Shown here one piece after another: positions 19,407 through 28,307 of a stretch of 62,349 bases of DNA. The translations under genes were made by a program, and so were the position numbers. Under the pieces are notes generated by a model. The model saw only the letters and a list, made by a program, of their open reading frames with translations, did not search any database and was not told where the DNA came from. Each line of letters starts with the position of its first letter. The first letter of the stretch is position 1. This DNA comes from Chara braunii (Eukaryota; Streptophyta; Charophyceae; Charales; Characeae): contig BFEA01000017.1 in NCBI GenBank assembly GCA_003427395.1, positions 4,589,912 through 4,652,260 on the forward strand, in the 5' to 3' direction.

Positions 19407-22130
19407 CTGCAAAACAAAAACAACAACAAAAACAACAACAAAAACAACAACAAAAACAACAACAAAAACAAAACAAAAAAGGCCAGACAAGTGCACAAAA
19501 AACACAAGCCTTAGGGGTAACTAAACGACGGTGCAGTCACGAAAACAGGTTTGAAAAGGCACTTCAGGCTTACTTGGCAATTCCCTCCCCCCCCCCCACC
19601 CACCGGACCCGAAACCTAGCTTGTATATATAATATATTCGACATTTTCAGACCTTTTGCTTGCTGAAATGCATTTTCAAAGTTCAAACTCAAAACCCCGT
19701 GACTGCGCCGTAATTTTCTCAAAAGAGAAACCTCGGGTCAGGGGGCATGGATTCTCTAGTCTGGTCACATACGTGGTCCTTTTTTGACTGTGGGGCTAGT
19801 AAGATCCCAGAGTCGCACTATCGATCACGCCTCTGGAGGAGTCCCTGTAAATGGCTTTGCTGACGAGATATGACATTGTGTTTCCAGAGCACCCTGCAAC
19901 AAAAGCCAGACACGTACGAAAACAAACTGCTTCCCGATGGACCACGGATCAGATATTAAACTGATCAGAAGAGATACTACACTTGAACTTAGCCAAAAGG
20001 CCGAGAAATTGGACCATTCGTCGATTTATCCGTGTCATCCTTGCGAGAGGGGCATGCTAATTTTTTCATCCTTTGTATCGTTCCAATGTTTCTAGTCTAG
20101 TCACACCGGTGGTCCTTTTTGACTCTGGGCCTATGGTCCCAGAGTCCCTCGGCAGCTCTCGAATCCCAGGGCCTGTGGGCAAAGCCAGGTAACTCTCTCT
20201 CTAAGGAAACAGAGTCCATCTCTGTCTCTGGGCAGTTTGTTAGGTCTCCCCCCGTCCCGCAGAGGATCAGCGTCTGCCAGACAATCGCAGGATAAGTTCA
20301 TTTCATACAGAAGAGCGGCGTCCAAATAGTACGCACGGCCCAGAGGCGAGCGGCTCCGGTCTATTTGGCGGGGAGATGATAAGAGCAGCCACAATCACAG
20401 AGGATAGCCGGAACTTGCTTAGAGGATAAGCTTTAGTCATTGCAGCAAGGAATGACGCCTGGCACCATTCCCATGAACAGAAACAAGGAAAAAAATTCTT
20501 TTTTTTTTTTTTTTTTTTGTTGTTGTTAAATTGTTAATATTACAAGGATGCACAAGTCTACAGCAAATTAAACATGGGAGAGAAACTCCACTGCTGATGG
20601 GAGGGATTTTCAAAGGCCCGTGGCCCCTGCGACAATTTAACAGGTAGCTCCTGAATTGGTGAGGTTACGAGAAAGAGAGAATCTGATCCCTTACCTCAGC
20701 TTTGTTGGGTGCGATGCCAGCGATGAGACCCGATCCAAAAATGGCACCAACAATTTGGGCCACCCAGTACATGATGGATCTCATCAAGCTGATTCGGCCG
20801 GTGAGCAGCATCCCAAAGGTGACGGCAGGATTGATATGGCCCCCAGACACGCCAGCTGTAGCGGCCACCATGATGCCGATGGCCAGCCCATGAGCCAAAG
20901 CTATGGCGACCAGCTTCGCGTTGAAGTCAACATCTCCTGTCGAGTTTCTGGAAAACCCTGCAGCAAAGCATTGCACATTCAACCATTACACCACCGGCCA
21001 GGCGAATAATAAAAGCGCACTCAGCTATTAACTTTGTCCTCTTGAGTCTCTGAAGAAACCTGCGGCGTAAACACGTTCGAATTGCTTAATTGCCCCCCAC
21101 AGTTGCATACCCACCATTGCAGGCCTGGTCAGGCAAAAACTTCAGTCTGCGATGCTCTTCGTCAATAATACTAAATAACTAATGAGTGAATGGAACGATG
21201 ACCATTACGCATCGAGAAATACATAAATACAACTGGTCCTGTCACTCCCCCGAGCAGGCCAAGGCTTTCTCTTTCAGGGGGAGGGGGGAGGGGGGGGAGA
21301 GGAAATCAACTCCGAAATAGGGATGATCGAAGGGATAAGATCGCCCTCCGTTCAGAAGATGTGTGACATGGAATTCTTCCGGATCGGCCGGATCGAAGAT
21401 GTCTGAAACGAATTCTTGCGGGGGCAGCCGGATCAAAAATGTGTGACATCGAATTCTTCCGGACCGGGCGGATCGAAGGATCCGTTCCGATCGCGGAAGA
21501 TCCGGGGATCCATTTCCCCCGGTGCCCGCGTTTACCGCGTAAGGCACGAAAACGGACAAACGGATAATGCCGTGCACACACACATACACACCCTGCCCTA
21601 CCGACGCACGTGCACGCACACACACACACACAGTTACACACACACACACACACACTCACACACGCTCACACACACCCACCCACTCACACCGACACTCACA
21701 CACTCACACACTCACACACACAAACAGTCACACTCACACTCACACTCACACTCGCTCACACACTCACACAGTCACACACAGACACACACTCACACAGCCA
21801 CGCAGATACAAAGGGAAGGAGAGACTCACTGACTTCAAGCCAAGGACACTCTTGACAGTTAATAGTACTTTTATGACTAAAAGGGAAAACTTTAAGGCGA
21901 ACCAAACGCCAACGCAGAGGGCAAGCCACTTTCGAATCATTTCACGTCGAGTCATGTGAATTTGTTGTCGCTGGGGAAGTCCTCGAGCTCTCACCTGAAA
22001 CTATAACAGCACCACAGGAGATGAAATTGAAGATGAGTAGTCCCATAAATTCTGCCAATGCAGCTCGAATGGCCGAGACATTCTTAAATTCATCCACCGA
22101 TCCAATCTGAAAACAACGCTTTGCCGCCAT
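18942..22130 (-). CDS. Aquaporin (MIP family), three exons, HIP-like selectivity filter
   Basis: Join of complement 22130-21995, 20957-20695 and 19406-18942, giving 287 residues. Splice sites are TCAG/GTGAG, CTGCAG/GG, GAG/GTAAGG and TTTTGCAG/GG; phases agree. Exon 1 carries the first helix (ALAEFMGLLIFNFISCGAVI), exon 2 the first NPA box (GGHINPAVTFG, Asn88-Ala90), exon 3 the second ([11 protein letters not shown], Asn215-Ala217). Aligned to plant aquaporins, the aromatic/arginine filter is His68, His203, Ala212, Arg218: TIP-like His in helix 2 and PIP-like His in helix 5, the combination reported for HIPs of mosses and lycophytes. Expected to be a six-helix membrane channel for water or small neutral solutes. 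The tail after 254 is Pro-rich then acidic. Start at MAAKRCF fits the family; an upstream in-frame Met would translate a GA repeat. Confidence 0.9.
19415..19474. repeat. 12-bp AACAACAAAAAC tandem array in intron 2
   Basis: About five units of AACAACAAAAAC. On the sense strand this is a T/G-rich tract (TTGTTGTTTTTG) directly before the exon 3 acceptor, so it serves as the polypyrimidine tract. Confidence 0.85.
19523..19712. mobile_element. MITE family D, copy in aquaporin intron 2
   Basis: About 190 bp bounded by inverted ends: left ACGGTGCAGTCACG and, on the other strand at the right, ACGGCGCAGTCACG. Internal sequence (GGACCCGAAACCTAG; TTCAAACTCAAAACC) recurs in opposite orientation at 48777-48957. 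No coding capacity. Superfamily unassigned; the target duplication was not clear. Confidence 0.65.
19846..19930 (-). pseudogene. Decoy copy of intron 2 end and exon 3 start
   Basis: On the minus strand, GTGTCTGGCTTTTGTTGCAG followed by GGTGCTCTGGAAACACAAT and GTCAGCAAAGCCATTTAC parallels the true exon 3 boundary (TTTTGCAG then GGTGGTCTGGGAACACAT and AACAAAGCCATTTAC). It retains an acceptor-like TTGTTGCAG/GG at 19895. Reading it in phase gives a stop (TGA) after 22 codons, so its use would truncate the protein. It is 489 bases upstream of the real acceptor. Confidence 0.7.
19932..20006 (-). ncRNA. U2 snRNA 5' fragment (truncated, pseudogene)
   Basis: Minus strand reads TTTCTCGGCCTTTTGGCTAAG, the diagnostic U2 5' end, then AAGTGTAGTATCTCTTCTGA and TCAGTTTAATATCTGATC. 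The branch-point-pairing GTAGTA is intact. Similarity ends after CCATCGG, near nucleotide 75-80, so the Sm site and 3' stem-loops are missing. It is fused at its 5' end to U6. No plant USE/TATA snRNA promoter was seen. It therefore looks like a retrotransposed fragment rather than a working gene. Confidence 0.85.
20006..20094 (-). ncRNA. U6 snRNA 3' portion fused to U2 (pseudogene)
   Basis: Minus strand reads ATTGGAACGATACAAAGGATG, then TTAGCATGCCCCTCTCGCAAG, GATGACACGGATAAATCG and GAATGGTCCAATTT, the U6 core and plant-type 3' end. The catalytic hexamer ACAGAGA is changed to ACAAAGGA, and the first 20-odd nucleotides with the 5' stem-loop are missing or unrecognisable. The terminal oligo-T runs directly into the TTT of U2. 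Mutation of the hexamer and loss of the 5' stem argue against function. Confidence 0.85.
20492..20525. repeat. Poly-T run in intron 2
   Basis: T-run of about 27 bases followed by GTTGTTGTT. No adjacent retroposon body recognised. Confidence 0.8.
20695..20957 (-). other. Aquaporin exon 2
   Basis: 263 bases from acceptor CTGCAG to donor GTAAGG. It ends in codon Glu133 exactly, so intron 2 is phase 0. Confidence 0.9.
21357..21476. repeat. 40-bp tandem repeat, three units, in intron 1
   Basis: Units start at 21357, 21397 and 21437; each has the pattern GATGTnTGA, GAATTCTT(C/G)CGG and ending CCGGATC(G/A)A. Preceded by a G-rich run (21279-21298) with quadruplex potential. Confidence 0.85.
21566..21805. 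repeat. CA/CTCACA-rich satellite in intron 1
   Basis: About 240 bases of CACA and CACTCA words, with a pure CA stretch near 21617-21660. His/Thr-rich frames across it are artefacts. Confidence 0.9.
21995..22130 (-). other. Aquaporin exon 1
   Basis: Codes residues 1-45 plus one base of codon 46. Donor GTGAGAG follows TTTCAG at 21995. Alu-like purine and pyrimidine repeats are absent from the exon itself. Confidence 0.85.
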
Positions 22131-22137
22131 AGCGTTT

Positions 22138-22138
<1 letters not shown>

Positions 22139-22185
<47 letters not shown>
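22139..22185. repeat. GA/CT microsatellite just upstream of the aquaporin start
   Basis: A pure CT run on the plus strand, so GA on the sense strand, ends only 8 bases before the ATG at 22130. It would lie in the 5' UTR or core promoter. GAGA tracts near plant transcription starts can bind BPC proteins; a role here is inference. Its length may differ between individuals. Confidence 0.9.
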
Positions 22186-22187
<2 letters not shown>

Positions 22188-22975
22188 ACAGAAGAACCTC
22201 GTCCCTCTCACCGACGACAATTTCACTCTCTCGCCCTCCCACTGCTACAGTCTGCACCCTATTGCTACAACAATTGCTTCAGCAGCAGGAGAGACGGAAA
22301 GAAGAAAAAAAGAAAGAAAGAAGAAAGGAGGAAGAAGAAGAAGAAGAAGATCGGGGTGATCAAGCAGCGGATCAGATGCTGCTGGATCAGGAAAAACTTC
22401 GTTCTGGACTACTACTACTACTACTACTACTACTACACTTACTACCACTGGCACTACTATTAGTACTACTTTTTAACAGTACTGCTAAATCGAAGTAGTC
22501 AGTCGAATCGCATGAGAGACACTTGTTTCTAGTACACTAGTACTACTATTGCTTCTACTTGGCGGACCAGGCAGTCACTCTCTCTCGCAGGACGACTCGG
22601 AGCGAAGAGGAGAACGATGGGGCACACCACACTTGGACAATCGCGATGAGGGACTCCTTCTCTAACAAAAAACAGTCTACAGTGACCTTCCCCCACTCCT
22701 TCTCTTAGACTAACAAAAGACAGTCTACGGTGACCTTCCCCCACCCCTCCTCCGACTACCGCCGACGCTACACTGATGAGACTCCTCGTTGCGGCCGCCA
22801 AAGCTACACTGATGAGACTCCACGTTGTTACATTACAGTATATATATTATTTCTCGGCAATATGAGTCCTGGGGGTTGTGGCTCCAGTTTCTTCGCGTGG
22901 GGCAGCCGCACGCGCTGGAAACCAGCACCGAAATCGGCCTATCCGTGCTGGAGGTTGCGGGCTTCGCTGTGCTAC
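22186..22975. other. Upstream region of the aquaporin gene
   Basis: Contains purine-rich DNA (22290-22350), a TAC trinucleotide array (22410-22438) and a duplicated block of about 50 bp (AACAAAAnACAGTCTACnGTG with CTTCCCCCAC) at 22660-22700 and 22710-22745. A TATATATA word at 22839-22848 is about 710 bases from the ATG and cannot be called a promoter with confidence. No gene seen. Confidence 0.5.
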
Positions 22976-22978
22976 TCA

Positions 22979-23080
22979 CCACACGCACAAAAGACAAAAG
23001 ATATGGCGCTGTATCTTCACACGCACAAAAGACAAAAGATCTAGCGGAAGATTGATTCTCATTTTGTACATTTGGTGAGT
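22979..23080. mobile_element. MITE family C, decayed copy
   Basis: CACGCACAAAAGACAAAAGAT occurs twice, with GGCGCTGTATCTT between, then GCGGAAGATTGATTCTCATTTTG and CATTTGGTGAGTAG. These words match the hairpin elements at 28019-28103 and 28308-28418, but the second arm is missing. Confidence 0.55.
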
Positions 23081-23273
23081 AGCGGAGCTAGGCCCACAGG
23101 AGCTGGGGACACGCTGCTCGCAGTGAGCCAGCTCTGCACAAGCGCGGGAGGATGGTTGCGTGCCGAGACGGCGCGTTCACCGCCAGTCTGGCGGGAACTT
23201 TGATCACAGAATAGCGCGTCTGTAATNTTTCCCGCCATATCTGTTTTTTCCTTCTTTCCTTTTTGACAGGGTG

Positions 23274-23298
23274 AAAAAAAAAAAAAAAAAAAAAAAAA
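23274..23298. repeat. Poly-A run
   Basis: A-run of about 25 bases after GACAGGGTG, possibly the 3' tail of an unrecognised plus-strand retroposon. A single N lies close by at 23227. Confidence 0.7.
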
Positions 23299-23379
23299 GA
23301 GAAGCCGTGACAGGCCCGTAGAGTTTCCTCAACGCTCTACGGTGGACGCCTTTGTTGAGACGTGTGCGGACAAGGCCTA

Positions 23380-23615
23380 TGTGTTTCCGCGTCTTTTGTT
23401 TTTTGTTTTTCGTTTTGTAATTGCAATTTCAATTACCGACGGAACCGGACAAGGCCTATGTGTTTCCGCAACCGCACCTCTACCCAAACTCGTCCACATT
23501 CAAGTGTTGAGGAAACTCAACACTGCCTGTGGGACTTGGCCCCGGGACAATTCAGAACTCCTTTTTTTTTCGTTTTTTGTTTTGTAATTGCAATTTCAAT
23601 TACCAACGGAACCAA
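23380..23615. repeat. Interspersed direct duplications
   Basis: GACAAGGCCTATGTGTTTCCGC occurs at about 23369 and 23449. TTTTGTAATTGCAATTTCAA continuing to ACGGAACC occurs at 23412-23446 and 23579-23613. These are remnants of local tandem duplications. No gene. Confidence 0.7.
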
Positions 23616-23642
23616 AGAGGCCGGGGTCCTCACAGTCTACCC

Positions 23643-23810
23643 GGGCCGAGGTCCCACTAGCAAAGAGGATAGGATCAAGCTCCTGCATCTGGATGTGTTT
23701 TATCCAGAGGTGCAGAAAAGCAGTTCAATCTCGATTTCCTGCACCTCTCCACAATCACGTCCAGATTCGGCCATTCGATCCGATGCTCTTTGCTAGTGGG
23801 ACCTCGGCCC
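23643..23810. mobile_element. Foldback MITE family A, copy 1
   Basis: 168 bp, nearly palindromic along its length. It begins GGGCCGAGGTCCCACTAGCA and ends TGCTAGTGGGACCTCGGCCC, an inverted repeat. Inner arms CTGCATCTGGATGTG and CACGTCCAGATTCGG also pair. No coding capacity. Four further copies lie at 46471-49552. Confidence 0.85.
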
Positions 23811-24286
23811 AGGAGATGGTAACTTCTGGGAGCATTACCCAGTTTCGCTTACGCTGGAGCCAGCCAAAGGAGACATTTCAGAACTCCATTCACAGGTCCA
23901 TCAGGATTCAGAGTCCTTGTTTTTCAGGGCGCACTCACGGTTTGAGTTTGGAGATCCCGTTCGTAACACCATCTTTGCAGACCAGTCTGGGCCCGAGTTT
24001 CGAATGCAGTTGAAGAAACTCGGGTGAGCACAAAAGGTAACAGCCAATCCTGGGGCAGGCGAGCGCTAAGTGTGGCGCTATTTCGAGCGCTAATCGCAGC
24101 GCACGCTAACAGCGATTAGGAATCCGAAACGTCGGATTAATGGCACAGTGACGCGGCACTGCCTCGCTCGTTCGGCGAGCGGTCACCGTGGAGGAAGGGT
24201 GATGGGGGGCGATGTTGCATTGGCGGTGGTAAGGATTGGGCCGAGGGTGGGTAGCAGCAGGACTCTTGACGCAAGACAAGCAAGGG

Positions 24287-24348
24287 GTAGGGGTTAGGGC
24301 TCCCCTCGCCCAGCTAAGACTTCGGCTAGGGGTTAGGGCTCCCCTCGC
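24287..24348. repeat. 22-bp direct repeat
   Basis: TAGGGGTTAGGGCTCCCCTC is present twice, about 40 bp apart (24286 and 24326). No coding. Confidence 0.8.
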
Positions 24349-24513
24349 AGGCTCGCACAAGGCATGGTCGGTTGTCTCGTGGAGAAGTCCGAATAGAAAA
24401 TTGGGATTCGGCAGAGTCGGTGTAGTAGGCTCCCGTGGCCAGGAGAGGCACCTAAGTACGAGACACGGAAGGGAGTGGGCAGGCCCGTTGAGGCTGGGGC
24501 ATGAGGAAGAGAG

Positions 24514-24626
24514 CTACCGTCTTCCCCCCCGGAACACAACGCACCCTCATTTTGGCTGCACCTGACCGGAAGATAGCAAGCGTACAGTTCATATCCGGGT
24601 GCGTTGTGTTCGGGGGAAGACGGTAG
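24514..24626. mobile_element. Short foldback element, 30-bp inverted repeats
   Basis: CTACCGTCTTCCCCCC with GGAACACAACGCACCC at 24514-24546 is matched by its inverted copy at 24597-24626 (GGGTGCGTTGTGTTCGGGGG, AAGACGGTAG). The 50-base centre is unique. Likely a MITE or a hairpin; only one copy seen. Confidence 0.75.
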
Positions 24627-24639
24627 TCCCTACGAGGCG

Positions 24640-25360
24640 TTGACTGAGGCTTGAAGACTGAAGACGGCAGGTGTGGCTTGATGGAATTCAGGGCTTCGAC
24701 AGCGTGGCCTTCGCAAAGAGAGAGTCTGACTCAGTATGAACCTGGCCTGGATAGGCCTTCTCTGGACCTCGGAATAGAGCCTATTATAGAGGTCCTAAGT
24801 CGCCGAGGAAGAAGACGGCCACAACTAACAGAGTTTTTGGGTAAGTCTTCTTCTCCCACCGAGAGGCACAACAGAAGTGAAAGTAGGAAATTTGAAGCGG
24901 CTGACACCTGCGTTCCCAAGAGAAGGTATATCCCTGCCCCGGCTGAAAGCTGCCTCGATACTGTGCTAGCCTTAGCCTTGTCCTTGTGTAGGCATGCTAG
25001 TATACCACGTGTGGACTTCAATTTGAGAATGGACTTTATTTTACTTACTCGGGTTTTGCCTTTTAGCTATGGAGTCTCCAGCCACTCGCCCCTCCCTGTC
25101 TTCCCCTCCCACGGATGAGGAAAGAGCACGCTTCTATGAAGTACTGAGAGGCAGTGAGAGCTTGGCCATGCTTCGTTGACGGAACACTTCCGTATAAGCT
25201 GGCCCCAAGCACAGTCACGAGGGGAGAGGATTTCATGAGGGTAGTAGTGGATCCGGAACTCTCTCGTATCCTGGCTGTCAGACTGGTTAAGGGAAAACGG
25301 TCTCGGTATTTTCTGGTGATGAGTCCTCATGGCTCACCCCAGAAGTTAAGAGCAGATTGA
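24640..25360 (+). pseudogene. Protein-like remnants, family not recognised
   Basis: The frame 24651-25118 gives 155 residues with ordinary composition but no motif I know. A second frame from 25069 reads MESPATRPSLSSPPTDEERA and RFYEVLRGSESLAMLR before a stop. Downstream frames (FMRVVVDPELSRILAVRLVK) look protein-like too. Together they may be decayed gag or LINE ORF1 sequence, related to the zinc-knuckle pieces at 29413-30206, but that link is only inferred. Confidence 0.3.
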
Positions 25361-25909
25361 TTCGCATCTACGGATTTTTTTTTAATTTTTTTTTTTTGGG
25401 AGCATCTACGAAAATGGATGGGCGAGATCAGGGGAAACTGGAGCTACACCTAAAACAGGACTGTTAAAAAACGAAGGAAGAAATTTGATTACTTATGTTG
25501 CTTCGGCCATAGAAACCGCGACCTGGATGCTCAAAAAATGGGAAGACAGGATATAACTTGAAGATAACATAAGGTAGTTTACTCTGTCTCGTGTAAACCA
25601 TGGATGCCTGAAAAACAACTAACTGAGTGGAGAGATCCGATGAAACAAAAATGCTTCGGATCAGATGTATTGGTGTGCCAGTCTCGGCCTTAGGCCCGTT
25701 GAAAGGAGCCTTTGAAGGCGCTTTCGGCTCAATTATCAAGGCAGACTCTATTCCCTTCAAAAATAAGCTAATCCCCAACCTACGAGATGTTCGTTCAGAT
25801 CTTGCACCCTCAACAAAACTGAGGTAAAAACAGCGCCTCTTCGTCAGCCTAGGAGAATTCGGCTAGCGGAACAAAGGAGAAAAGACCCAAGGGTGGTGAA
25901 AAAAACCCT

Positions 25910-26105
25910 GCCCGGGTAAAGAAAGAGAAGGAGAAGGAGAGAGAAGGGGGAGAAAGGGGGGGAAAAGGAAAAGGAGGAGACAGAAAGGAAAGAGAGGGAG
26001 GAGGAGGAGAAGCTAGAGAAAGAGAGAGACAGAGAAAGGGAGAAGGAGAGAGCAAGAGAGAAAGAGAAAGAGAGAGAAAGGGAGAGGGAGAGAGAGAAGC
26101 AGAGG

Positions 26106-26188
<83 letters not shown>

Positions 26189-26189
26189 N

Positions 26190-26267
<78 letters not shown>

Positions 26268-26270
26268 AAG
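25910..26270. repeat. Purine (GA/GGA) satellite with N join
   Basis: GA-rich DNA, pure GA from about 26106 to 26262 apart from a single N at 26189. Its true length is unknown. A related purine-rich block lies at 26610-26850. Confidence 0.9.
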
Positions 26271-27600
26271 GCACAGGCATTTCGTTAAAATTGACATTTT
26301 TGACTATTTTCACGAAATTGATCTTCAAGAAAAGCAGAGTGACTGTCTTTTTTAGCATTTTTTTGTGCCGCGGCTGCCGCTCACATCAGACCATTGATGG
26401 TCCCATCTGATCTGCCTCGATTTTTTTCCATTTCTTTTTCGACCCTCGGATGTATTTCGACGGTACTTTGTCTCTCAGATGTATTTTTACAGTACTTTAT
26501 GTCGAGATACATTAGATGGTCCTGAGTCCCCAGGACGCCGGACCATCAATGGTCCAATTTTGCAAAAATAGTAAATGATGTCAATTTTAATGAAATGCCA
26601 GGCATTGCCAGCTAAGGGAGGGAGAGAGAGAAGAAGGAAAGAGAATGAACGAGAGAAAGAGAGGGAGACAGAGCGGAGAGAGAAAGTGAGGGAGCAGGTG
26701 AGCAAGGGGAAGGGGAAAGAAAATGGAGTTGGGAAAGACAAGGAAAAGGGCAAGAAGGGGCCCCCAGAGACATCGAAAGAGAAAGCTAGCTGGAAACTGG
26801 TTCGCAGAAAAGAGAAAGATGGGGGGTTTGGAAACGGGAAAAAGGTTGGGAACATATTCTGAACAACAAGTGGACTTAGTGCCAGTTAGTGGAGCCAGAA
26901 AACTGACAGGGAACATATAATACATATTTGCAGGGGAGTGCCCTTCTGGCCAACTCCAATTGTGTGGAGAAAAGATTTAACCGGATACCTCCTAGGCTCC
27001 TTTGTCTTCGGTCAAACCAAGTCGAAGAAGAAGAAAAGGGGAGAAAAGGGAAAAAAGAGTGTAGCATGCCTTTGTCGGGTTATACAGGTGATCCCGATCG
27101 ATCCGCAGTAGTGTCCTCCTTACATCCGCATTGCAGTAAGGGTCGTCCTCGTTTGCAATCAGAAAGGAAGAAAGGTTACTATGGTGGATCTATGTGAGGC
27201 TTGTACACAGGCAGTTGCCCACGCTCACTTTCAAAGTGGCAAAACTGGACTCCATGCAAGTCTCTACTCATTCTGCGCCAATCAGTCCCACCCCAAAACT
27301 GCAAGAGAATACTCGTAACGGCTCCAACCAAAATAATTGGCACCTTATGTAAATGGCGGTGTCCAACCGGCAGGGAGATATGGCGGAGCCAGTAAGTCCC
27401 CACAGCTGGCACCCCTGATGTCCCTGGTTGCCCACCCAGATGCCCGAGTGGACTGAGAAATCAACACGTGGCGCTTGCGCGCGGAAAGGAAAAAGGGCAA
27501 CGACGATCTCACACACGTGTTAAGCGCGAGAACAACCATTTCGTCAAAATGGACATTTTTAATATTATCATAGTAATTGAGAAACTTTTTAAAAATAGTT
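26271..27600. other. Intergenic, no gene recognised
   Basis: Contains a short inverted pair (GACCATTGATGGTCC near 26390-26402 and GGACCATCAATGGTCC at 26540-26555) and the purine-rich block 26610-26850. Frames near 26930-27200 and 27200-27400 have no recognisable domain. Confidence 0.45.
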
Positions 27601-27608
27601 TTTTTAAT

Positions 27609-27760
27609 TTTGGGTTAGCTAGGGCACAGTCACGAAAGCAGTTTGTAAATGCATTTCGAACTGCCTCTTTGGAGTCCATTACCGTCCCAAGTTTCAACTG
27701 CAGTTCAAACTCTTGACATGCACAAAAGTCGCAACGCCCAGTTTGCAACTGCAGTCCAGT
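27609..27760. mobile_element. Possible MITE family D relative, decayed
   Basis: GCACAGTCACGAAAGCAGTTTG followed by TAAATGCATTTCGAACTG resembles the terminal and subterminal sequence of the MITE in the aquaporin intron. A comparable decayed stretch lies at 28500-28620. Ends are not definable. Confidence 0.4.
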
Positions 27761-28018
27761 CGGCATGTGGCGTTTTTGTTTTTTTTTTGTTTTGTTTTTT
27801 CTTTTATCTCAGCCGTGGCCGAGGCATCGCGGCCGTGGCCCAGCCACGCGACGAGATGCTCTCTCTCTTTCTTTCTTTTTTTTCTTTTTTTACCTCAGAT
27901 GTGGCCGAGGCATTGCAGCCTTGGCCAGCCACGCGACGGGGCTGAGATTGAAAAAAAAGAGAGGGCCTTGCTCCACTATTCTTGACATGCACAAAAGACA
28001 AAAATCAGGGCGCTGTAT

Positions 28019-28103
28019 CTTTCCATGTTCTAGCAGAAGATTCACTCTCGTTTTGCACATTTCGAGAGTAGTGAGAGTGAATCTTCCACTAGAACATGGA
28101 AAG
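28019..28103. mobile_element. MITE family C hairpin, copy 1 (31-bp arms)
   Basis: Arms 28019-28049 and 28073-28103 are inverted copies with two mismatches, around a 23-base loop (GTTTTGCACATTTCGAGAGTA-like). Arm motif: CTTTCCATGTTCTAG then GAAGATTCACTCTC. A transcript would fold into a long stem. Confidence 0.85.
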
Positions 28104-28307
28104 ATGCATGGCCACGAGGCCCCAAGGATGACACGCATAGGTCCGGAACTCTGAGAAGGAAAAACAAAAGAGCAAAAAAAAAAGAAAAGAATCTGGGTCG
28201 TTGTCAGCACGTGTATCCCCTAGGGCCTCTGCCGCTCTGCGTTGTTGTCAGCCCGTGTATCCCGTTGGGCCCCTGTATCCCCCTTGCACAAAAGACAAAA
28301 ATCATGG

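Larger units (their letters stand above)
19750..20146. repeat. Direct repeats flanking the U6-U2/decoy block
   Basis: About 60 bp at 20089-20146 (TTTCTAGTCTAGTCACAC, GGTGGTCCTTTTTGACT) recurs with differences at 19750-19814 (TTCTCTAGTCTGGTCACA, CGTGGTCCTTTTTTGACT). The U6-U2 chimera and decoy exon lie between, so the repeats may be a long target duplication or the ends of a local tandem duplication. Confidence 0.7.

Noticed and set aside
19932-20094. Functional intronic U6 and U2 genes
   Set aside because: U6 lacks its 5' stem and has an altered ACAGAGA box; U2 lacks the Sm site; no snRNA promoter elements were seen.
20961-20989. tRNA-like GGTGGTGTAATGGTTGAAT on the minus strand before exon 2
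   Set aside because: Only a D-arm-like string; no anticodon arm, T-arm or acceptor pairing follows, and it runs into the splice acceptor.
21567-21959. His/Thr-rich frames in aquaporin intron 1
   Set aside because: Direct translation of a CA microsatellite.
22838-22850. TATATATA as the aquaporin TATA box
   Set aside because: About 710 bases from the ATG in an AT-rich patch, with no supporting transcript evidence.
25849-26358. Ser/Leu-rich 169-codon frame
   Set aside because: Translation of a CT/GA microsatellite with an N in the middle.
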